From the NCBI GenBank assembly GCA_949318235.1, contig OX439134.1, forward strand, positions 25,282,400-25,346,399: 64,000 nucleotides of DNA, given 5' to 3'. Of the stretch, positions 14,990 to 28,167 are shown piece by piece. The position numbers and the translations under genes are program-made. Origin of the DNA: Ecdyonurus torrentis. Lineage: Eukaryota > Arthropoda > Insecta > Ephemeroptera > Heptageniidae. Under the pieces are notes generated by a model. It ran no database searches. It was not told where the DNA came from and was given only the letters and a program-made list of their open reading frames with translations. Each line of letters begins with the position of its first letter. The first letter of the stretch is position 1.

Positions 14990-17900
14990 GAAAGTGTACA
15001 CATGTAACAGAGTATAATAAAATTTAAATTTCTTACGCAGTGGGGTATTCGTGTTATTGAAACTTTTAAGCGTGTGTATTTATAAAAACTAAGACTACAT
15101 GCGGTAATTCCCTCTTGGGCCTCGACATGTAATTTTTAAATTCTTAGAATAAAAAAAAAAAAAAGTAATGGCTGCGTGCTGTAGTCTTCCTTACATTAAC
15201 GTTTGTTGAGAAGGTCATTTTTTACCGTCTATACATGCAGAGGTACCACTAATTATTTTATATATAACCTCAGAAGATAAAAAAAGGTGGCTGCGGATGA
15301 ATTAATTATGTACGTGCTTATAATAAATATTTAATAATTTTTTAAAGACTTAAAAAATAAAAAGTTAAAATACTGATTTAAGTTTTGAAAAACTAAATAA
15401 AAACGTTTTTAGTATAAGGCAATAAAACAAAGAATATGGCTATATAAAAAAAATAGGAATATTCCGCGTAAAGTCGAATTAAATTAAAAACAAGGCAGAT
15501 AGATGGAAAAACAATCAAGCAATTTCATCATCGGACAACGATAGATTTTTTTCTTCTTCTTTTTTATTTGATTTTTATTGATTTTTTAGATCGAGTAAAT
15601 AAGTTGATTTTCTAACCAGGATTCACATCAATCAGGCGCCCCTCTCTACCCACCCACTTCACTATAGCACTTGCAGTTCGAACATGATTGAAAAATAATA
15701 ATTGCAAATCGTTTAAAATTAAAGAACAATTTACAGATTCATTGCATACAATAGTTTTATTAATTATATATGCTATATATTAGCAAATGTGCTTCCGGAA
15801 AAATTAAATATTTATTTCATTGCTACTAAAAAATAATAATTATAAATACATTAATTATATTAAACATAAACATTTTCTAATGATTGCAGACTATAAGTAA
15901 TTTATTAAATGCCTCCGGTACAAGCCAATAACAATTCCAGGAAAAAAAGTGTATATTTTAAAATAAGCACTATACTCATATAAATTCATGTATTTTCACA
16001 TATTATACAGTACATGTACACTGTACACACTCAGTCAATAAACTTGTACTATAATGTCTTCTTAAAAGTAATGAATAAAATTTTCTATGACAAAGTATGT
16101 AGCAAAATTTCTTATTATTTTCATATTATAAAAACAAAAAAAAAGGTCAACATTTTGCGAGGTCTTTATTAATGGGAGGGGACAAAAATTACAATAAACT
16201 GATGGTAAACTGGGCCCGATTTTTTGTTATATACATTGGAACAGAGCAACATTATATTATGTTATAATTGTGGAGAGTTACCAGGGAAAATTGTAAATTT
16301 CAAAGGTTTGAAATTTTAGGATAAGGCATATTGAATTAATTTCAAAATATGAAAAAAAAAAAAAAAAAAAAAAAAAAATCGCCCTTATTTCAATTCAATA
16401 CCAGGCTTGAAATTTTTACAGTGATAGCAAATTTGGTGACGTGTCCATCAAACTCTAGATTGAACTCCTTTATGTAGTTTAAATCATTAATGCTGAAATT
16501 AAGGATATGAAAAATATATTTTTCATATACGCTATCGATTTGGTATGCTTTTTTTCCTCCTCAGTTATTGCAGTCAGTGGTATATGATCAAAACTAATTA
16601 TGATGCATTGCAGTGTTCGCATCTTTTATTTCTTAAAGCAGTGACTATTAAAATACACATTTAGAACCCATGTGTAAGTTTATAATCACTTAGAACAAAA
16701 CTGTCTTCACTTTCATAATATGTATATAGTGTCGACTGTCCCTACTGTGTGTGTGTGTGTGTGTATAGAACCGACATGAGTAGTCAGTCAAAGTCGTTGC
16801 AAGGTCATTGCAAGTGAATGCACAAGAACCAATGAGAGCGAGTCACGAGTCACTCAAGTCTTTTTAACTTGCAACACCACACGCTTGTCTCGTCTCTCTG
16901 TCTCTCTCTCTCTCTCTCTGTTCGTCCTACCTCAATGCAACACAACTTGAGCATTACTTGCACCATGCTATCATACTGCAAGTTTATAAAATCATGGTCC
17001 TCCCCTTGTGCCATAGTGGAATGCACCGTCTAGAAGTAGTTTGTGAAATAATAATACCCTTTTTTTTTTTCCTCGACCATAACCTATCTACATGAGTATG
17101 GTATACTATACTTGTACAAAGCTGCTGTACAGTAGTGTTAAAATATAATGGGTTTTATATCTTTACATATTAAAATAATTATTTTCTCTACGTGCAGTTT
17201 GTAAAATAATACTTGTCGTTAGTTTGGCAACAATTTTATTAACAGAAAATAAAAACTCACTGCATGCACTGAAAGAAGAAATGACATGTTTTATACCCAA
17301 AGCAGTACATTGCTAAATAGAAAAGTAATGATGCTGTACAACATAACATTTATGCTCTGTAACCTAGCCCGTTGTATGCATAAGTTATGAATAGATAAAA
17401 GATACGTATTTATTTTTGTCTGCGTGGGTTTCATTTCTTACTCATTAATCATAGGTATAAAAATACAAAAGCTTGTCGCTGGAAATATTTACTATTATTA
17501 GTTTGCATTATTGTTGATATACCGGTATGTGTTACATAAAATGTTCGTCGAGATGGATCAGTTGATCAATATATCGTACAAGAAAAGTAATTACATTTTC
17601 ATTCATATACCTGCAGCTGATGCATTTTATAAGTATTAATAAGTGTTATTATTATTATTTTAGTCTTAATTGCATTCCAATATTAAGTTTAATATATAGT
17701 AAACTTGCTCAAACTATTGAGTTTAATACTGCGAATTTATATTACTAACTTTCTACACCAAATTTCTTATATTATATTACCCATAATCACGCATCATGTA
17801 AGTTTTGATACGATAAAATAATAATAAAAAAATAAAATAGCGTCTAATAATATGGAACCTCTTATTTATATTATCCCATTTCCAACTATTGCATTTGTAG

Positions 17901-18617
17901 CGCCTGGTAACACCGCAACTTGTTAAGTAGAGCTGACCAACTGGTTGCCTACATATCCAGGGGCTTTAAAAACACCGTAACAAAGAATATAATTGAACTT
18001 GCTGTACGTTACAAATTTTATCCTTTCAATTACGCGGTTACTTTCTTACTTATTTATGGTGTCCTCTTCTTAATCTACATTTAATCAAAAACGTTTTAGA
18101 AGATAATACTTTTTACATAAATGCGTGCTATTTTAATACTATTAAAAACATAATTTACATTGTAAATCGGGAATAACCGTAGTTAGCGAAATTATTATAA
18201 GCAGTACTCTCTTAAATCTTTCACGAATAATGTTATTTTAAAATTCATGATGAGGGGGGGGGGGGGAATCAGGTAATGAATTTACCATTCCAATAATTAC
18301 ATAAAAAAATGTCAATATCAGCAACTTAACAACAATAGAATTGTATAACAATGATACAAGACAGTATAGCTTGCGTTTATTTATAGCATGTATTTTTTTT
18401 TCCCAGGCGCTCAACAAAAATATTGATTATTTATTGTTTTATCTATACGTGCAGGTGAGGATGATATTTTGTATATTATTATATGAAGGTACTTTTTTTT
18501 TTACGTAACAGCAAGGTGTTAGATTTACATATTATGTCATTTTTTTGTAATATATTATGAATGCTGTTTAAGAACAATGATTCAGCTTGTCTCTGATGCA
18601 TGTTAAGTTTTGTAAAA

Positions 18618-18710
18618 AAAGAAGGGAACTACCGAGAATCGAACCCTAAAACTTTGAACATGTCCTCGCCCTCGCGTATACACTTATCGCTTTATTAACT
18701 TTCAGCTCAA
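18618..18710 (-). ncRNA. tRNA-derived pseudogene or SINE fragment
   Basis: On the minus strand the segment contains GGTTCGATTC, a textbook tRNA T-loop/B box, followed by TCGGTAGTTCCC and a T run that could terminate Pol III. Upstream is a degenerate A-box/D-arm-like GAGCTGAAAGTTAATAAAGC. The 5' acceptor strand does not pair with GGTAGTTCCC and the anticodon arm is unclear, so this is not a functional tRNA. It is a tRNA pseudogene or the head of a tRNA-derived SINE. Confidence 0.5.
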
Positions 18711-18987
18711 TTTTCATTATTTAAGAAGCATTTTATACAGGGACGGGGGAGGATTATTACGTATTAAATTATTATTCTTCAGACGTACCTAGTTAAGCGT
18801 AATCTCGTAAATTAAGATCAGGTCAATTTAGAAATGGTTATAATTAGCAGCTCATTATAATCTAACCTACGATCAACTTCACTCACGGTGATTATAAGAA
18901 ATAGGTAATAATTACGTCACAATATTTATTCATTTCTTTCATCACAATCAATATAAACAAAATAAAGCATAATATCATTTTTTTCAA

Positions 18988-19156
18988 TACGCAGCATAAT
19001 TTATGCAGTACTGCATAATGAATACGTTACATAATATAGCATAAATATTATATTGCATAGAATTATTCAAATTGTTTTAATTTAGCATAAAGTATATTAT
19101 GCTACATTACAATGACATAAATGCAGTATAAATTACGTATTTTATTTTTTCCGTGC
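18988..19156. mobile_element. MITE family 3 copy
   Basis: This A/T-rich block has repeated GCATAA/TTATGC motifs and ends GCAGTATAAATTACGTATTT followed by TTTTTTCCGTG, matching the family 3 terminus (CACGGACAAAAATA...ACGTAAT). Left border approximate. Confidence 0.55.
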
Positions 19157-19876
19157 TTCTAACCCTTTTTAGAAGCACACAATATTAAATCGCTTTGTCC
19201 CCACTTAATTTTCTGCCATTTTTATTAGATTTTTTTTATAATATTTTAAACTATAGCCACGTTAAATCATTTACCACGTATATTTAAATAATTAGATTGA
19301 CATGAAAAAATAAAAAAACTTCATACATTTAAATTTTTAAATATAAATAAAATGACATTTCATTAATATAGAAGACACCTTGTGACTACATACAGAACTA
19401 AAATGATCTTATATTTTGTTTTGTGCTGCCATCTGAATCAAATTGATACGAACTTAAAATTCAAGGTCGTAATATGTAGTGTGCTGTGTTTAATTAGCCA
19501 TGCAGCTTTAATCATTATAAAACAAAACAATTGGGGAGATTGTATAGTGACATTAATTTAATGAATAACTTACACGCGGAACATTTTATCACTAGATTAT
19601 AATGAAGTCAGCATACGGAAAATTTCTCTTGTGGAAAAGAAAGAAAAAATGTAATATTGCAAAACAGGAAAATAAAACGGTAGAGAAAATGTTGATAAGA
19701 CTATTAATTTTACAATCACAAGAAAAATTACGAGATGGCTTATATCATTATTGACATTTACAGTAAAAATAAAGAAATAAAATAAATTTCAAAACGTATT
19801 TATAATTGTATTTATTTTATAACTATACTTATTGTTATTTTATTATTTTGTCCTCAGTTATGGAGAAAGCTATTAA

Positions 19877-20929
19877 GGCGGTAGGGGACCGACTTGGACC
19901 GGAAATCGCTAAAAGAAGAACTATATTTTCCCAATAATTTTTTGTACATGATTTAAGGTACTACTTTAGGGTAGCAATGTTGTCGTAAAATTTAATTTAT
20001 TATCACTTTTTAGGTTCATAATGAACCAAGGAACAATTCTCTATACTCCAAAAAGTTTCGGCTCAAATCAAATCTTCCGCAAATTAGCATTAAAAGTCGT
20101 TGGGATACGCCCCCTTTAACACGCAAAACATACAAAACTTCAAGCTCCCCGTGTGCAAAATTTTTCTTGGCCAACTTCTAAACAAAAAATACTAGTGTGT
20201 TCTATAGATCAAGTTTTAATGAATTAGACTTTTTAAACGATTTTTACGAGACATTTATAGAGAAAAAAATTAATGAAGATTGCATATTCACATTAACATG
20301 GGTCAATTTGCGATAATTTTTTTCTCGGCAGATTCGTTCTAGAAAAATCTGAAAAATCATTTTTCATTAAAAATCAACACGAAGAACAAGCTAGTGTTTT
20401 TTTTAACCGCTGAAAAAAATTTGAAGTGGTTCAAAATTAGGGTCCAAATATAGATTCATTAGCATTAGGGGGCGGGGCATTTGCAATACTTTGACGCTCT
20501 GTTGCGACGAGAGTTTTTAAGATAGAATTTTTTTGATTTCATTTTTGGGTACACCAGCCTTAATTTAATTCAAAGTCATAATAAAAAATTTCACTCCTTC
20601 CCTAAAGTAGTACCTTAATTCCAATAAAACAAACACTATAATTTTCAAATAAAATCAAGTAAATTTAAAATATATTTTTTTATACCAAAAAAAATTTTAA
20701 TGATATTTTTAATTGTAAAAAAGTTTCTAATTTGACTAAAATTTCCCGCTCAAATTTAAATTTCCACATTTACATGTTATCTTTAAAGTGTAATAACTTA
20801 AATATTTGATCGTGTTTTCACATGTTTGACATAATTAAATTTTTAAGTAACATTTCTTCTTTACTTTGTGTTAATATTATTATTCGCAACCGTCCTAGTT
20901 TGCGAGATATCAGTCGGTCACCTACCCTC
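19877..20929. mobile_element. TTAA-flanked (piggyBac-like) non-autonomous element
   Basis: TTAA (19,873-19,876) is followed by GGCGGTAGGGGACCGACT. The right end, in complement, reads GAGGGTAGGTGACCGACT next to TTAA (20,930-20,933). These are imperfect 18-bp terminal repeats bounded by the TTAA target typical of piggyBac transposons. No transposase frame is present. The element is interrupted by a second TTAA-bounded element at 19,957-20,614. Confidence 0.7.
19957..20614. mobile_element. Nested TTAA element with perfect 15-bp TIRs
   Basis: The left end is TTAA then GGTACTACTTTAGGG. The right end is CCCTAAAGTAGTACC then TTAA (20,615-20,618), so the repeats are exact. It lies inside the 19,877-20,929 element. 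It carries no long reading frame, so it is a non-autonomous element probably mobilised by a piggyBac-type transposase. Confidence 0.8.
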
Positions 20930-21329
20930 TTAATTTCGATTTACTTCTTCATTTAAAAACCAAAATGGGGTAACAAAAATATATATAAAAAAAAAAACAT
21001 TGTTGAAATTAAATTGAAAATTCTAGTGATACATTTAAGGGGGAAAGAAATATCGTCATTTTCATTAAGTTAAAGAAATCTTTCAAGAAAGTATAGTATA
21101 GGTAAAAAAAAATATATAGCGACATAATGTAAAATAAAATCATACAATGAAATAAAAATAATAGTAAAAGTGACAGCTCCATAGTTTCGATTTATGAGCA
21201 CCATGAGCACCACGCATGCACGTTTTTTTAGCACCAGCCAAAAAAAAAAAAAATACACGAGCACCCGGTGTTGGAAAGTATTGACAGCGTAAAATTATTC
21301 GTACATCTTCGGTAATTTCCGTCTCCACG

Positions 21330-21460
21330 TGGCAGTTACACCACGCCCACTTTCCCCATGTGCTCAAAGTTGAAAAAGATGACGTCATGACACCTCGCCT
21401 GGCGCGACGAGCCTCGACTTGATCTCCACACCACACACCAACAGACCACAAGACAAAGCG
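21330..21460. promoter_or_regulatory. GC-rich patch with CRE
   Basis: A G+C-richer stretch contains CACGCCC, a perfect TGACGTCA at 21,380-21,387, and CTCGCCTGGCGCGACGAGCC. The minus-strand open frames across it look unlike any known protein. It may be a promoter or enhancer. The flanking poly-A and poly-T runs (21,240-21,253; 21,470-21,497) leave open a repeat fragment. Confidence 0.3.
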
Positions 21461-21463
21461 AGG

Positions 21464-21500
<37 letters not shown>

Positions 21501-22156
21501 TACATGAGCAAAATATGAAAGCGCAATAATCTGCATACTCAACGTCTTCTGCTGTCATAGATTTAAATGACTAATCATTATTTATGAAGTAAATAAAAAC
21601 CCATGACGTTCAAAAAAAAAAAAATCAATGAATTTCATGAAACTTGAAATCTGCATATTTAAATATACACGTAACGCATTTTATTAAATATTATATTGAC
21701 GTGCCAAACATAATTAAGTTTCTGATTTAATTAAAATTTTATTTATAAAACCTTTCACTTGCTTTTGCATTAGCTCAAATCAATAAGTTTTTATCGGTAT
21801 GGACGGTATGGTATTATATCTGTAAGTCTAAGTTTGGGATATACTACAAATAGGGGCCTCTACTGAAGGTGGAAGGAATCCATATTTACATCATAAAGGG
21901 ATAGAGACCTGTAGAAAGGGGCTGGGAGGTGGGAGGGATGTTCGTTGAGTTAGAATAACAAATCGTCATCAGGCAATACAATGTTCACTGAAACATAATA
22001 GTCTTTCTAAAAGTCTGCCTACGGAGATTTAACTTAAAATTTTTTTTAAAAAAAAGTGCAGTGATATACACTTGAAGTTGAAAACAAGGAAACTTCACTG
22101 TATGTAACTTACATTCAAATTGCATTCATCTTTCATTCAAAATTTGGAATCTTACA

Positions 22157-22199
<43 letters not shown>

Positions 22200-23097
22200 T
22201 ATATATATAATTTTCTCTCTACTTTATACGATCATCACGGGTATTGAAAATTTACCAAAAGTTCAACTATTAACTTTCAAATGATATTATCACAGTACGT
22301 ATCGATCAGGGCAACTTAAATTTTCAGAACCTTCTAATTGCAAACCCTTTAATTAAATTTAGATTTCAATTGAAGAAGAACTTTGTTCCTGTTTCGCCTA
22401 AACAGATATAAAGAACCCAAAAAGAAAATAAAAATTCTAAGAATTTTAACATAAAAGCTGTAATATGATATTTTATAATTACAAAACATGGGTGTGGATA
22501 TTTCTTAATAATCATATAACAATAGCATGAAAAATTCTGCGAAACATATTATTATTAACTTGACACCATCAACATCTCGTGTTTAGTTATGAAATGATAT
22601 GAGAGTCTCTATATTAAACAATGACAAAATATATATTATGTATATTTATAATATTATATATATTTCTATATATTATAAAAATAAATACTAGGAATGAGTA
22701 TCGATTTCAACTATTTTTCTATATACAAACTTCCAAGGTCTATATAAGAGTGGGGTGGAGACGAAAATTCATTAGAAATTTTTCAGAATTTAGTAAACAA
22801 AAAAAAAGAAGTTAATTTAATATAAAAGTTCTCTCTCGCTGTTCTCATGTACGCAGTGAAATACGCAAAGAAATAAGATAGGATAATAACACTACTTTTA
22901 TATACGAAATGTTTCAATTACAACATATAGACTTCGTCAAGATGATAACTTGATCTTTACTTTCTCAGGCACATAAGGGTGTAATTGTAACTCTAAACTG
23001 TGTAACTTGAGAATTATTTAAAAATGTATCTTCATTACTCCAGATTATATGCGGGATCAGGCACGTAATAGATACAAATGCCTAGATTATTATTATA

Positions 23098-23398
23098 GGG
23101 TGGTTTCATTCATGTTAAAGTCAACGCCATATGTGAGCGCTAAATAACATGGGTCAGTATGGGAAAATGACTCATTTTGCCAGTTTAAAAATACTTCACG
23201 ATATTTTTGAGAGCACTAATGCTGTTAACAGATTGAATTAGTTTTTCAAGTATGCAAGAAAAATAATAACCAAAAAAGTAGCTAATTTTTCAAAGAAAAT
23301 AGCCAAAAACTACGTTTGTTGCCTATGCCACGCAATGTTATTCATTGCTCAAGAAGAGCATCGAAAAGCATTTAGAATGACGTCATACGCACACACCC
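23098..23398 (-). mobile_element. MITE family 1 copy, reverse orientation
   Basis: It begins GGGTGGTTTCATTCATGTTA and ends TGACGTCATACGCACACACCC, the reverse complement of the 1,518-1,817 copy. The shared interior includes AAGTCAACGCCATATG, TGGGTCAGTATGGGAAAATG and AAAGAAAATAGCCAAAA. Confidence 0.85.
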
Positions 23399-23820
23399 AA
23401 ATATATAGGTAAAAAATAGATATACACGCAGGGAAATCATATTCAGCAAAGCAGAGATAATATATTATTTTTTATTAATATATTTGCGATATTTTTATTT
23501 CGATTAGTACGTTATAGTAGAAAGCATGTCGCCGACACTTGAAACTGATAAGAGATATCATATATATTCAGCTGCGTGCATATATATTTTTTTTTATAAT
23601 TGATAACCGCTCAAATATTTTGCTATCAAACATAACGAGACACCTTTGGAGAGAAAACACGTGCATAGGTATCATACAAGTGTTTTTAATTATAATATTT
23701 TTCAATTAATCTTATTGTGATTTTTTAAAAACAATTCTTCATACAAGAAGAACAAAGGCACCATTATCACGTGCCACTTAAAGAATTTAATTACAATGAG
23801 AGAGGGACCAAAAACAAAAA

Positions 23821-24120
23821 ATTAGGAGGTAATTTTTTTTCATATTTCACTGTCCTGAATCGATTGATACACGAATTTCTCATTTTTGCGTTCATTAAGT
23901 ATTTTTAATTAATTTTTGAAAATCGTAAAATGACGTCACGGGCTACAACTTATGCATGTGGGTACAGGATAAAGTTACCGTCCGTGACGTCATTTCGAGA
24001 CTTTTAAATCATCAATTAAATGCTTCATACATGAACTTAAAAATTAGAAATTCGTTAAACTATTCAGAACGATGTTCTCTTTTAGAATACGCACTAAAGT
24101 GACCCCCCCCCCCCCCACCT
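23821..24120. mobile_element. MITE family 2 copy (double CRE)
   Basis: The arms are inverted repeats. The left contains TCATTAAGTATTTTTAATTAA then AAAATGACGTCACGG; the right contains CCGTGACGTCATTTCGAGAC and later TGTTCTCTTTTAGAATA. Two perfect TGACGTCA sites (23,931 and 23,985) face each other across the loop. Other copies: 37,146-37,475, 48,272-48,541 and 55,583-55,958. Confidence 0.8.
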
Positions 24121-24605
24121 CTTGTTTTAGTATTTCTTTCAAAAAAAATTGCATTGACATTGTTCTTACTGGTAATTTTAGTAGTAATTAATGCAAAATG
24201 GTAATAATAATAAAATATGATATTGACGAAATGATTAGGTATGCCCACTCTATATTTATTTAAAATATTTGTAATCCTTGGCGAGATACAATATACTTTG
24301 TAAACATCATAAATACCGCATACAGAAATTACGCATTAAAATGCATGTCAATATTACATTTATACGAAAAATATTCAAATATTAATTGATAACCTGTAGC
24401 ACATCATCATATATTAAAATAATGTCCACCCTATATAAAGTGTAAATAAATACCTATAAAATTTAAATTATAATAGTTGAATAACACAAATAATTTAATT
24501 GACCCTAGTTTACGTCTGCAAAATAATGCGTCGTAAGCATGCAGTATCTTATAATTCACTGCAGCTGCGCATTAATGTAATGGATCAACAATTGCAACTC
24601 GTTGC

Positions 24606-24618
24606 GTTGCTAAGCAAC
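24606..24618. promoter_or_regulatory. X-box-like palindrome (RFX-type)
   Basis: GTTGCTAAGCAAC matches the palindromic X-box consensus bound by RFX factors. It lies within a locally complex, GTTGCAA-rich stretch (24,520-24,655), 0.6 kb inside the putative MNT-like intron 1. Function is inferred from the motif alone. Confidence 0.35.
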
Positions 24619-25242
24619 GATATATTACCTCGCAGCAATTTGTTGCAAACTGGACGTTTTTTTTTTTTTTTTTTTTTTCTTTTTTTTTTAGACACGCAAT
24701 ATAAATCAGAGGTGAAAATATAATTTATTATATTTGTAGTATTGCATGATTTAAACCCATATACAACAAACTTTTACACTAATTTAATAAATGTGCTACA
24801 ATATGTTATATGAATATATAGAAATTTTAAAACTTTTATAAGAGTGGGGAGGGGTTGATTTGATACATAATTTGCAAAACGTATTATCGTTACTCGGGTT
24901 TCACCACAATGCTAAATCAACAAAAACCTTCAACTTATGTAAGAAAAATATGGCTTCTTTTTTTTTTTTTTTTTTTTTCTCTCTCTCTCTCTCTTTTTAA
25001 TCCTACTTTAATTTTTGGGGCTTTTAAATGTTTTTTAAACCTTGGTTGAAGCGCTGTCAGTTCCAAAATAATGGATCATTTTACATGTGTCGACCGACTT
25101 TTATATATTTTTGCGTGTTTTGTCAGAGTAAACGAGAGATATTTTTAGCCAATTAAATAAACAAAACATTAATTCATAAGTTTTGATTTTGATTTTTTTT
25201 TTTTCAATTTATTTATTTATTTTTATTATTTACTGTACTTAC

Positions 25243-25309
25243 CATTTCTCTTAGCTTCAGCTTGATATTCTAAATAGAGCGCTGCTTGTAGTAGAGTTTC
25301 CAAACTCAT
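25243..25309 (-). CDS. First coding exon of an MNT-like Max-binding repressor (Sin3-interaction domain)
   Basis: On the minus strand an ATG (25,309-25,307) opens MSLETLLQAALYLEYQAEAK, then RN, ending in phase 1 at a strong donor (G|GTAAGTAC, GT at 25,242-25,241). Vertebrate MNT starts with a very similar helix, MSIETLLEAARFLEWQAQ, the SID that recruits the Sin3 corepressor. MNT dimerises with Max on CACGTG E-boxes and opposes Myc. The exon is 67 nt. The CpG-rich upstream sequence with CRE and E-box fits a promoter. The bHLH-zipper exons were not found to the left. An MXD/MAD-type SID is an alternative, but the Met-Ser-Leu-Glu-Thr start favours MNT. Confidence 0.7.
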
Positions 25310-25395
25310 TTTGTCCCGCACAAAAATATGACGTAGCACGCGTCTATATCAAATGACGTCACAAGAAGAATATGTCACGTGACCCAAGCACCCTG
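25310..25395 (-). promoter_or_regulatory. Promoter of the MNT-like gene (CRE plus CACGTG E-box)
   Basis: Immediately upstream of the start codon lie GTGCGGGACAAA (5'UTR), a perfect TGACGTCA (25,354-25,361) and a perfect CACGTG (25,376-25,381), in sequence richer in CpG than its flanks. CACGTG is the site recognised by Max heterodimers including MNT itself, so feedback regulation is possible but unproven. Confidence 0.45.
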
Positions 25396-28160
25396 CACAA
25401 ATCTTAGGGTAAAGTAAGAATCCCACTTTTTTTTTTTTTTTTTTTCTTTAAACTAAACCTCTTAGCGATGGATGTTTGATATAGTTTTTAGATATCGAGG
25501 CTTAGCTTTAGAAATAGTGGGCTTACTGCCCCCAAGTTTGATGCAGGAGATAGCTTGGGGTGACGATATAATCCAACCCTACTCAGCCCTGAAACAAAAG
25601 AAAAGTCATCATATTAAAATATTGATATTGTAAGGAATAAAGTTTCATTACACTACACATCTGATATATATTAGAGGCTATACATAAATTCTCCCTTACT
25701 AAGTAGAAAAACTGCCCTTTAATATTATGGGAACTTTTTTTTTTTTTTTTCCTATTCAAATTTTATTATTTTAATTGTTGAATCATCAAAATTCTTGTAC
25801 TAAAGTTGTCATTTATTTTTGCATGCATACAAAATTTAGTTTTCACAGGCAGCAATTTTATAATGCGGGGAACTTTATAATAATGATAATGCAAATTATA
25901 TCAGTAGAAAAAAAAAAAAAGAAAAAAGAAAAAGAAAGAAAAAAAAAAAGAAAAAAAGAAAATCACGATATAATGTTGTTTATGGTTATAAATGATATAA
26001 ATTAGGACATTACTTGATAATCGGTATTTTTTTTAATAATTATTATTTGTTAGATATTTATTATAAAATCATTATTTTTGCAACTCATATTAATATGAAT
26101 TTTTAAAGCTTCCATTATTATAATTAGTTTATTACTTTTCTTAGTACTTATTTGTAACTTTTTTTTCCATAGCTTACTTGGAAATTTATATATAAAATAT
26201 ATTATTTTATTTAGCAGTTTCTTTACATCGGTAGTTTAACTATATAACCGCAACTTAAATGCAAGATTATAGCGGCACCTTAATGTTCGCTACCATGAGA
26301 TAAAAGTAGCGTGTATTTTTTTTTTTCTTTCTTTTTTCTCCTAAACAAAAGTACATGTTAAATTGACCGAAACTTTACAAAGGTAGGTTCGTGTTACTAT
26401 GGTCAAAAGAAGAGCATAGAGCCGTAATACTACAATACACCTGTCCTGTAATTTTTGTAGTGAAAGGGTAAGCTAACATAACGGTACATAGAGATAACAA
26501 AAGGGGATGAAATAAAAAAAGGTCTTTAAATTTATATTTTTTTTCAAGATAATATTAACACACAGTTACTGTGTTTACATTATGACTGTGTTGCCTTTTA
26601 ATATAATGTAAAGTGTTTTGTTATGTTATGAATTACAATACATATTTAAATTTGTAAATTCAAATAAATATTTTCATCAAATATCTTAAAATTTGTGTTA
26701 GATATAATACAGAAATATATAACTTTTAGGGACCATGACTTTTCAGATATAATAGCTAGAAGAATTTTTCAAGTTCTTTGGTTAACAAAATCGCAAAAAA
26801 AAAAAAATAATAATAATAATAATTTTTGTTTCCCATAATTTTTAGTGTTATTATAAAACATTTCTCTTAAAAAAAATTGAAATAATTAATGTCATGGTTA
26901 TAAAAAATTGATTAGTTTTGGCGCGTAAAGTAAGCTTCCTAGGTACAGGGAATAAAAACTCTGTAATTATTTTCGTTCATCCTATATCCGTTTTGTTTAT
27001 GAAACTATTTCAGAGTTTAAAAAACACGCATGAATTATGTAAATTTGTTTGCAAAAGCAAGAAAAACGTACAATAGCGTATAACAGTATTGATACTGCAT
27101 AATAAAAAAAAGTTTAATTAATAAATATATTAATTTATACTCATTTATAGTCGTATAGAAAATATGCTTAAAGTTAGTCTTAGTATATACATAGTAATAC
27201 TATAAAGAAAAAAAAAACAGAAAAATACGAATACAGTAGCTATAATTCCAAAAAGTTGTCTCATAAGGTTTGGTCACAATCGATGTATGAAATTGGATGG
27301 AACTTTGGAGAAATAATTTAATATTTTATACGACTAACGCAAACTGAAACCATAAAGAAATGCAAGGTCATTTAAAAACTATATTGTCGTATCTACATTG
27401 TTATACATAATACATGTATAATTCTTAAAAATAAATCAATTTCAGTGATTCTTTATATACATATTTATATATTAATGTAAATAAAATAAATTTATATTAT
27501 TTGTGTTTAGAATTATTTTGGATGTGCGAAATATAAATTTCTAGCATACATTTTTTTCTATTCCCTAAATTTTATTTTTCGTACTGCAATTTGGCAAATC
27601 ATTAAATATTACTAAATTTTTGCAATATCGAAAGGTTACTTTTGCTTATCCCTCTGTTGAGTGTACATTAAAATACAGCCTCCAAAAAAGCTTTCTTGTC
27701 GCTAAGCTCTTTTGATACAACAAAAAGATTGCGTCTTTGTTGCCAACCATACTAACTTAAAAACTACTAATGTTTAAATCGACCTGTTTAACATCTAAAA
27801 AAAACTGCTCTTAAAATTTAAGATAAAATTTTTAATTTAGGTAATTTTTGCTAGATCATATAGCTAGAAGATGGACACATGCAAAAAAATGCAATTTTAA
27901 AATATTAATGCTGAAAAAAACAACGCTAATTGAAGTTATTGAAGATATAGTAAAAATAGAATTATGCCATTATTGTTGACTACAATTTTCCATTAAATCC
28001 ATAGTACGTTTCAGAGTTAGATTTTCAATCAAGGAAGTAATAAAGAATGATTTTTATTAATGTATTTATTAGTTATCAATATAATTATTCTTGAACTTAT
28101 CTGACGTGCACGTCATTAATTTGTACTAAAATTACATTTACACATATTTAGTTGACGTTT
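25396..28160. other. Intergenic A+T-rich sequence
   Basis: Nothing coding was recognised. It holds poly-T runs (25,427-25,445; 25,736-25,750), an A/G-rich run (25,909-25,961), TAA repeats near 26,806-26,820 and otherwise unstructured A/T sequence between the divergent MNT-like and RPE genes. Confidence 0.5.
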
Positions 28161-28167
28161 TGCAAAG

